In this document: positions 1-4,282 of the stretch, piece after piece
Layout of the letters: every line of letters starts with the position of its first letter
Position numbering within the stretch: position 1 is the first letter of the stretch
Program-made: the position numbers and the translations under genes
NCBI GenBank assembly: GCA_002432565.1
Contig: DJFP01000159.1
Coordinates: 5,997 to 11,941, forward strand
DNA length: 5,945 nucleotides
Source: Flavobacteriales bacterium UBA5869
Lineage (GTDB): Bacteria > Bacteroidota > Bacteroidia > Flavobacteriales_D > Crocinitomicaceae
Reading direction: 5' to 3'
The notes under the pieces: generated by a model
What the model saw: the letters and a program-made list of their open reading frames with translations, nothing else
Database searches by the model: none
What the model was told of the DNA's origin: nothing

Positions 1-288
1 CGCATGTTTATCAGCTATATCCTTGGAAGTATGATGAAAAAATCATTTTACAATGACAAGCCGGTTCCAAAGAACAGTCCTACACATAAGGATTTTATCA
101 TTACCACCACTTCCGATTTTGAAAAAGCAAAAAAAGAATTGATCGATCATTTGGTTGCTTTCCAGGAAGGAGGTATGGATAAGTGTACGGCTCTTCCGCA
201 TGCGTTCTTCGGGAACATCACCAAAGAACAATGGGGATTGGGCATGTACAAGCATTTGGACCATCATTTAAAGCAATTCGGAGTATAA
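1..288 (+). CDS. DUF1569 (DinB-like) protein, C-terminal part
   Basis: This is the 3' end of a gene that begins left of the window. The frame is already open at base 1 (an Arg codon before the first visible Met), so that Met is probably internal. The 95 visible residues end in HAFFGNITKEQWG followed by YKHLDHHLKQFGV (visible residues 67-95), with His67, His85, His88 and His89. This matches my memory of the C-terminal signature of DUF1569 proteins, which belong to the DinB/YfiT-like four-helix metal-binding superfamily and are usually about 150 residues, so roughly the last 60% is here. The family has no established reaction; some DinB-like relatives are metal-dependent thiol transferases, which is not evidence for this one. 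The stop lies one base before the methyltransferase ATG, so the two genes are probably co-transcribed and translationally coupled. Confidence 0.85.
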   Translation, partial: RMFISYILGSMMKKSFYNDKPVPKNSPTHKDFIITTTSDFEKAKKELIDHLVAFQEGGMDKCTALPHAFFGNITKEQWGLGMYKHLDHHLKQFGV

Positions 289-292
289 TATG
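280..292 (+). promoter_or_regulatory. Ribosome binding site fixing the methyltransferase start
   Basis: GGAG at 280-283 lies six bases before the ATG at 290-292, inside the last two sense codons of the upstream gene. It is the only convincing Shine-Dalgarno-like sequence at a gene start in the window. It supports the ATG at 290 and re-initiation by ribosomes finishing the DUF1569 gene at the TAA (286-288). Confidence 0.55.
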
Positions 293-931
293 GAATTTAT
301 TGATCAGGCACTGGATGATTACTGTTGCGCGCATACTACGGCAGAATCTGCATTACTGGCAAAACTGAACCGCGACACGCATGTGAATATTTTGCAACCG
401 CGTATGCTGAGCGGACATTTTCAGGGTCGTTTATTGAGTTTGCTTTCGAAAATGATCCGCCCGGAGCGCATCCTTGAAATCGGAACTTACACCGGTTATT
501 CTGCCCTTTGCATGGCTGAAGGATTGACTGAAAACGGGAAGATCATCACACTGGACATCAATGCACAATTGGAAGATTTTGTTCGTTCTTATATTACAGA
601 AAGCGAGCATGCTTCCAAAATTGATTACCGAATTTGCAATGCTATGGAAGAAATTCCAAGGATGAATGAACAATTCGACCTGGTATTTATTGATGCCGAC
701 AAAATGAACTACATCAATTACTATAACCTGGTTTTTGACAAGGTGAAACCGGGCGGGTATATTTTTTCAGACAACGTTTTATGGTCGGGTAAAGTTGTTC
801 AAACAGGAGGAAAGATTGATAAAGACACGCAGTTATTGAAAGAATTCAATGAATTGATCCACAACGATCCGAGGGTCGAGAATATTCTGCTTCCGATCCG
901 GGACGGGATTCTTATCGCTCGGAAAAAGTGA
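290..931 (+). CDS. Class I SAM-dependent O-methyltransferase (caffeoyl-CoA OMT-like)
   Basis: A complete 213-residue cytosolic enzyme of the COG4122 / Methyltransf_3 family, at the usual length for it. SAM motif I is ILEIGTYTGYSAL (residues 61-73), with Glu63 and the Gly65-x3-Gly69 turn. The family signature IDADKMNY covers 134-141, where Asp135 corresponds to the SAM/metal-contacting Asp. DNVLWSG (161-167) supplies the Asp-Asn pair that completes the divalent-metal site in characterised members. All expected catalytic positions are therefore present and the enzyme should be active. Family members transfer a methyl group from SAM to a hydroxyl of catechol-like or other small acceptors; the bacterial acceptor is usually unknown and cannot be read from this sequence. 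There is no signal peptide. The gene forms an apparent operon with the DUF1569 gene just upstream and converges on the minus-strand gene downstream with an 18-bp gap. Confidence 0.93.
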   Translation: MEFIDQALDDYCCAHTTAESALLAKLNRDTHVNILQPRMLSGHFQGRLLSLLSKMIRPERILEIGTYTGYSALCMAEGLTENGKIITLDINAQLEDFVRSYITESEHASKIDYRICNAMEEIPRMNEQFDLVFIDADKMNYINYYNLVFDKVKPGGYIFSDNVLWSGKVVQTGGKIDKDTQLLKEFNELIHNDPRVENILLPIRDGILIARKK

Positions 932-949
932 GCCATTGATAATTCATCA
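932..949. other. Convergent intergenic gap with an AT-rich repeat word
   Basis: Only 18 bases separate the TGA of the methyltransferase (929-931) from the TAA of the minus-strand gene (950-952). ATTGATAATT at 935-944 recurs exactly at 3865-3874 in another intergenic region. I see only a weak imperfect palindrome (TGATAATTCATCA, 938-950) and no GC-rich hairpin, so no intrinsic terminator is called; transcripts of the two genes may overlap at their 3' ends. Confidence 0.4.
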
Positions 950-1447
950 TTAAGTAGGTCGGATAACTGCTTTTTCTTTCTCCAATTCCACATCCGTTGC
1001 TTTGCTTTTCGAAACAAATCTTCCTTCCTTGAATTCCACCGTCAAAAGATCATACCCGTCATAAAGTGTGCTGACACCTTCGTTTTTAAATGGAAGAGCG
1101 ATTTTCAGTACACCGGTAAATTCTTTTCCGTTGATGTAAAACTCGTGTGTTTCCAGGTTGTTCAGGAACTTACTGTATTCCAGGAATATTTCGTCCGTTT
1201 CGGTAGTTTTTCGATTGGAAACGTAGTAATGAACAATTTTATAGGTGTTTTTACCGTCAATCTTTTTTACAAGTGATTTCGTTGTCAGAAAGAGCTTCTT
1301 TTTCTCCGTAACAATGTTGTCGGAACAGATACTGAAATAGCTTCGTCCTACTTTTTGTTCGCTGCAGCCTGGTTGAGCATACAATTTTCCGGGAAGTAAA
1401 AAACCAAGTATCAAAAGATTAAGGCTAAAGAACAATTTCATTTTCAT
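950..1447 (-). CDS. Small secreted protein of unknown function
   Basis: The predicted protein has 165 residues. Its N-terminus is a convincing Sec signal peptide: a short basic start, a hydrophobic core (residues 5-19) and a likely signal peptidase I site after Ala24 (LYA|QPG). No Cys is placed for a lipobox. The mature part of about 141 residues is Lys/Glu-rich and looks beta-strand-like, with only two cysteines (Cys28 and Cys41), which could form a disulfide after export. The stretch INGKEFTGVL (105-114) faintly recalls MORN-type NGK-x-x-TG repeats, but there is one copy and I do not claim the family. The start could be Met1 or Met3; both keep the signal peptide and neither has a Shine-Dalgarno sequence. 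The gene stands alone, convergent with the methyltransferase and divergent from the OmpA-family gene. I do not recognise it. Confidence 0.75.
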   Translation of the reverse strand: MKMKLFFSLNLLILGFLLPGKLYAQPGCSEQKVGRSYFSICSDNIVTEKKKLFLTTKSLVKKIDGKNTYKIVHYYVSNRKTTETDEIFLEYSKFLNNLETHEFYINGKEFTGVLKIALPFKNEGVSTLYDGYDLLTVEFKEGRFVSKSKATDVELEKEKAVIRPT

Positions 1448-1560
1448 GGGTTTGCTTTTAATAGAACTAAAGTATGCATTTTAGCGACGAAACATAAGAA
1501 ATAATTGTGCCAAAAAAGGCAAAATTTACACTTCGACTCCGAATCAAATTTGTTCAAATA

Positions 1561-1629
1561 GTTCAAAAGGTTTAAGGGCTTCAAAAAAATCTAACGATGT
1601 GAACTTTGGAACATTTCAACTTTTTGAAC
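1561..1629. repeat. Interrupted inverted repeat of GTTCAAA/TTTGAAC type
   Basis: GTTCAAAAGGTT (1561-1572) is the reverse complement of AACTTTTTGAAC (1618-1629) except at one position, which would still pair as G-U in RNA. The spacer is 45 bases. A third GTTCAAA lies just upstream at 1552-1558. The same heptamer builds the hairpin at 4223-4271, which suggests a dispersed element rather than chance. With so long a spacer a terminator is unlikely; a protein-binding site or a decayed repeat copy are alternatives. Confidence 0.5.
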
Positions 1630-1692
1630 CTCACCTGAACATTTTCTTCAAAAATGAGTAACCTTTTCGTCGAAATTACGATATAGTAAATC

Positions 1693-1709
1693 GGGCATAA
1701 TTATTGCCC
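1693..1709 (+). promoter_or_regulatory. Small hairpin before the OmpA-family start
   Basis: GGGCA (1693-1697) and TGCCC (1705-1709) flank a seven-base AT loop (TAATTAT), ending 23 bases before the ATG at 1733. Being the most GC-rich patch of an AT-rich leader, it could be a 5' UTR stem or a palindromic operator. No Shine-Dalgarno sequence follows it. Confidence 0.3.
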
Positions 1710-1732
1710 ATTCGAACTGTATTTTAACGCAT

Positions 1733-3781
1733 ATGTGGAAGAACTACTTATTTATTGCAGGAATTTCTCTTGCTTTCAACACTTCTTTTTACGCGCAGGA
1801 AGAAGATCCTTCGTGTTTAGCTCCTTCTAAAAAGACCCAAAAACTCATTGATGCCGGTAGAAACTCAGCCGATCTTCAATCGGCCGCAGCGAATTTTGCC
1901 AAAGCCATTGAGTCGGAACCTGAAAATGCGGGCCCTTATTATGAATTTGCCATGTATGCCTATGAATCGGGACGAAAAGCTTATGAAACCAACCCGAATC
2001 CGGCAACCGGCGACCGCAGTTTCCTGAAAGCGGAAGGATTGTTCCAAAAAGCAGCAGAACTGTGCCCGGATTATCATTCTGACATCTACTATTATTTGGG
2101 AGTTATCAACTATACGCAGGATGATAAAGAGTCCGCAACAGCCTGGTTCCAAAAATTCGTAGCTTTTAAAAATAATGATAACAGCCGCTATGGCGCAGAG
2201 TATACCAAACAGTTGGCCGACGTAAAAAAACTGCTTGTTTCTCAAAAAGAGGAAACAGAAATGCTTGCTAAAGAGGTACCGTTCAACCCGAAAAAAATCC
2301 CGAATGTGAGTACGGATAAAGACGATGAGTACTTACCAATGATCTCTCCTGATAACCTGTTGATGTTTTACACACGTAAGCAAGACATGAAAAACCTGGG
2401 AGATGTAGTTTCCAATATCCAGGAGGTTTACACCTACTCCAGCAGAACGGACGACGCAATTGCATTCGATGGTGGAAAAGCATTCCCCAAACCTTTCAAC
2501 AAGGGCGATTTCCAAAGTTACGGTGGAGCAACTGTTTCTGTCGACAACAAGGAAATGATTATTTGCGCCTGCAAGAAAACAGAAGTAAACGGTCAGCCAT
2601 ACATGAATTGTGATCTTTATTCGACAACCTATCAAAAAACAGGGCCGAATCCTTCTGATTATCAATGGACGGACCTGGTAAATTTAGGGCCGAAAATTAA
2701 TACTCCTGATGGCTGGGAGGCACAACCGTCAATGTCGGCAGACGGGAATACTTTATTTTACACTGCTAACCGCAGAACCACCAAGGACAACGATGTTTTC
2801 GTAGTTAAAAGAAATGCTGACGGAACCTGGGGAGCCCCGCGTCCTTTTGACGAAATCAATACAGCTGGAAAAGATAAAAGTCCGTTCCTCCACCAGGATA
2901 GCGAAACTTTGTATTTCGTCTCCTCTGTTTCGGATGAACGCAAGGGAGTTGGAGGTCTTGATATTTTCTACATGCGTGAAGAAAATGGTGTTTGGAGCAA
3001 ACCAAAAAACATCGGATATCCGATCAACTCCAAGGGAGATGAAGTCGGGATTTTCGTTTCAACAGACGGAAAACTGGCCTACTTCTCTTCGCAGCAACAG
3101 GGAAAATGGGATATTTATGGCTTCGACCTGTATGAGGAAGCAAGACCGAAAGCCGTAACGATCATTAAAGGAGATTTGAAAGATCCGGCAGGAAAGCCTA
3201 TCGAAAATGCGACTATCGAAGTTGCTTATGAAAACTCTGAAAAGGTAGAACAGGTGCGTGTAAACGGAAACGACGGAAAATTTGCCGTGGTTGTTAAAAC
3301 GGACAAGCCGCAGGATATCATGGTCTCTGTGAAAAAAGAGGGAGCCGCTTTCGACTCCAAACTGATTACCAAGGAGGAAATCACGAAGAAAGAAAACCGC
3401 GTAAACAACAAACTGGAAGTCAAAGAACTAAAAGTAGGTGAAGCCTATACTATCAATGACATTTTATACGATTACAACTCCGATGTTCTTTCCGGCAAAT
3501 CGAAATTCATTTTGCGTGAATTTGCACGTTTCTTAAAGTCTAACCCGACGATTAAGATCATGATCCAGGGTCACACCGATAGTGATGGCGATGATGCAAA
3601 GAACTTAGATCTTTCTGACCGACGTGCCAAAGGTGTGAAGAATTACCTGATCTCATTGGGAATCGAGGATGACCGCCTGGAAGCAAAAGGATATGGAGAA
3701 ACAAAACCAAAAGCTGAAAACGATACTCCGGAAAATAAGGCGAAAAACCGTAGAACGGAGTTTTTGATACAAGGAATGTGA
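1733..3781 (+). CDS. Periplasmic TPR-PD40-CRD-OmpA family protein (PorE-like architecture)
   Basis: A complete 682-residue exported protein. Residues 1-21 form a signal peptide with likely cleavage at FYA|QEED; there is no lipobox. Residues about 45-145 hold TPR-like helices (AAANFAKAIESEPENAGPYY and a second unit near 100-145). Residues about 195-460 form a PD40/WD40-like beta-propeller, shown by the repeated pattern in MISPDNLLMFYTRK, SMSADGNTLFYTANR, FLHQDSETLYFVSS and FVSTDGKLAYFSS. Residues about 475-560 resemble a carboxypeptidase regulatory-like (CRD) domain. Residues about 570-680 are an OmpA C-terminal domain: GHTDSDGDDAKNLDLSDRRA carries Asp616 and Arg631, the same 15-residue spacing as the diaminopimelate-binding Asp and Arg of characterised OmpA proteins, and it ends in KNRRTEF. 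It should bind peptidoglycan from the periplasmic side. The same domain order is described for PorE of the Porphyromonas T9SS, but PorE is a lipoprotein and Bacteroidota carry many such paralogs, so T9SS function is inference. The start is chosen by the signal peptide; there is no Shine-Dalgarno sequence. Confidence 0.9.
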   Translation: MWKNYLFIAGISLAFNTSFYAQEEDPSCLAPSKKTQKLIDAGRNSADLQSAAANFAKAIESEPENAGPYYEFAMYAYESGRKAYETNPNPATGDRSFLKAEGLFQKAAELCPDYHSDIYYYLGVINYTQDDKESATAWFQKFVAFKNNDNSRYGAEYTKQLADVKKLLVSQKEETEMLAKEVPFNPKKIPNVSTDKDDEYLPMISPDNLLMFYTRKQDMKNLGDVVSNIQEVYTYSSRTDDAIAFDGGKAFPKPFNKGDFQSYGGATVSVDNKEMIICACKKTEVNGQPYMNCDLYSTTYQKTGPNPSDYQWTDLVNLGPKINTPDGWEAQPSMSADGNTLFYTANRRTTKDNDVFVVKRNADGTWGAPRPFDEINTAGKDKSPFLHQDSETLYFVSSVSDERKGVGGLDIFYMREENGVWSKPKNIGYPINSKGDEVGIFVSTDGKLAYFSSQQQGKWDIYGFDLYEEARPKAVTIIKGDLKDPAGKPIENATIEVAYENSEKVEQVRVNGNDGKFAVVVKTDKPQDIMVSVKKEGAAFDSKLITKEEITKKENRVNNKLEVKELKVGEAYTINDILYDYNSDVLSGKSKFILREFARFLKSNPTIKIMIQGHTDSDGDDAKNLDLSDRRAKGVKNYLISLGIEDDRLEAKGYGETKPKAENDTPENKAKNRRTEFLIQGM

Positions 3782-3803
3782 TCTATTAATTACCAATGAT
3801 TTT

Positions 3804-3881
3804 AATTATTAATTATCAAGGGGGATTTTTGTTTATTGCAGATCCCCCTTGTTAATTTCATCCAATTGATAATTTATAATT
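3804..3881. repeat. AT-only inverted repeat overlapping the terminator
   Basis: AATTATTAATTATCAA (3804-3819) is the reverse complement of TTGATAATTTATAATT (3866-3881) with one mismatch in 16 positions. Its left arm shares 3811-3819 with the terminator stem, so the two pairings exclude each other. It contains the ATTGATAATT word (3865-3874) also seen at 935-944. It may be a decayed dispersed repeat rather than a functional switch. Confidence 0.45.
3811..3857 (+). terminator. Strong hairpin terminator after the OmpA-family gene
   Basis: CAAGGGGGAT (3817-3826) pairs perfectly with ATCCCCCTTG (3842-3851) around a 15-base loop. After one T-T mismatch the stem continues with five more AT pairs (3811-3815 with 3853-3857). 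It begins 29 bases after the TGA stop, and the 3' side is T-rich (TTAATTTC at 3852-3859). This is the most stable-looking structure in the window and should separate transcription of the OmpA-family gene from the lipoprotein gene. Confidence 0.75.
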
Positions 3882-3893
3882 TTCTTATGTTTG
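3866..3893 (+). promoter_or_regulatory. Putative Bacteroidota promoter for the rhodanese lipoprotein
   Basis: TATGTTTG at 3886-3893 matches the Bacteroidota housekeeping -7 element TAnnTTTG exactly. TTG at 3866-3868 fits the short -33 element, with a 17-base spacer at the lower end of the range described for flavobacteria. It lies directly after the terminator, where a new promoter is expected. Transcription would start near 3897-3900, at or within a base or two of the ATG at 3898. A short motif in AT-rich DNA can match by chance. Confidence 0.4.
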
Positions 3894-3897
3894 ATTG

Positions 3898-4212
3898 ATG
3901 AAAATAGTTTTATTCCTTCTGATCTCAATTATGCTTTTAGCATGCGATCAAAAATCGACCAACGGAAACACGATAGTTGTAGATGTGCGTCCGGAACTTA
4001 CCTGGAAACAGGGACACGGACAAGGAATCAATATTCCCCTACCCGAACTGGAAAAGCACAAAACCGAATTATTGCAATACGATACGGTGATCTTTGTCTG
4101 TGAGACCGGCCAAAGTGCACAGCAAGCGACATCTTACATGAATGCCCAGAAGGGACATGAAACTGTTTTTAAGAACGGTGTTTCCTGGACCAATTACCAA
4201 GATTGTCCTTAA
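3898..4212 (+). CDS. Rhodanese-domain lipoprotein
   Basis: A 104-residue protein with a type II signal peptide: hydrophobic residues 3-15, then LLAC with Cys16 as the probable lipidated residue. The remainder is a compact single rhodanese domain. VDVRPELTW (28-36) with GHGQGINIPLPEL (39-51) is the classic DVR...GHIxGAxNIP region. VIFVCETGQSA (64-74) is the active-site loop, with Cys68 as the predicted sulfur-carrying residue and Gly71 and Ser73 in the spacing of GlpE-type loops. VFKNGVSWTNY (90-100) is the usual closing segment. Single-domain rhodaneses carry a persulfide on the active Cys; acting outside the cytoplasm this one resembles PspE in layout, but its sulfur donor and acceptor are unknown. 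Cys103 near the C-terminus is a second free thiol. ATG 3898 is preferred to TTG 3895, which would only add one residue. No Shine-Dalgarno sequence is seen; hairpins on both sides suggest a single-gene transcript. Confidence 0.87.
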   Translation: MKIVLFLLISIMLLACDQKSTNGNTIVVDVRPELTWKQGHGQGINIPLPELEKHKTELLQYDTVIFVCETGQSAQQATSYMNAQKGHETVFKNGVSWTNYQDCP

Positions 4213-4222
4213 CCGGTTCAAT

Positions 4223-4271
4223 GGGTTCAAAAGTTCAAATTGTTTCAACCACCATTTGAACCTTTGAACTT
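4223..4271 (+). terminator. Hairpin built from paired GTTCAAA repeats, likely terminator
   Basis: The arm at 4224-4242 pairs with 4252-4270 around a nine-base loop, with two mismatches and one G-U closing pair; one further G-U pair (4223-4271) can be added. Each arm contains two copies of GTTCAAA (4225 and 4233 on the left; TTTGAAC at 4255 and 4263 on the right). It starts 10 bases after the lipoprotein stop, and the T-rich run after it (4270-4284) fits termination of the plus-strand gene. Read the other way the tail is not T-rich, so termination of the minus-strand gene (stop at 4283-4285) is less certain. An AACCGGTT palindrome overlaps the lipoprotein stop at 4211-4218. Confidence 0.6.
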
Positions 4272-4282
4272 TTAAACTCTTT

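Larger units (their letters stand above)
1448..1732. other. Divergent intergenic region, probable promoters of both flanking genes
   Basis: These 285 bases separate two genes read outward, so both promoters should lie here. I searched both strands for the Bacteroidota -7 element TAnnTTTG and found no exact copy; TATAGT at 1682-1687 resembles a general -10 box but has no matching upstream element. The region holds an interrupted inverted repeat (1561-1629), a hairpin close to the OmpA-family start (1693-1709) and a tiny GCC-A6-GGC hairpin (1509-1520). I see no small gene: no reading frame here has a credible start, length or composition. Confidence 0.5.

Noticed and set aside
1448..1500. Promoter of the minus-strand secreted protein (TATGTTTC-like and TACTTTAG-like elements on the minus strand)
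   Set aside because: Each has one mismatch to TAnnTTTG and no TTTG at a well-supported spacing, so no specific promoter is called.
1509..1520. GCC-A6-GGC mini-palindrome as an operator or terminator
   Set aside because: Only three or four base pairs per arm; too short to separate from chance in an AT-rich region.
2333..2665. A 110-codon minus-strand reading frame
   Set aside because: Fully inside the propeller-coding part of the OmpA-family gene on the opposite strand, with low-complexity, Cys- and Ile-rich composition and no family resemblance.
1733..3781. Naming this gene porE
   Set aside because: The domain order fits, but the family is expanded in Bacteroidota, this protein lacks the lipobox expected of PorE, and no other T9SS gene is visible.
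3891..4103. Alternative 70-codon frame overlapping the rhodanese gene
   Set aside because: The overlapping frame has a lipobox and complete rhodanese motifs; this one begins at TTG and has no recognisable features.
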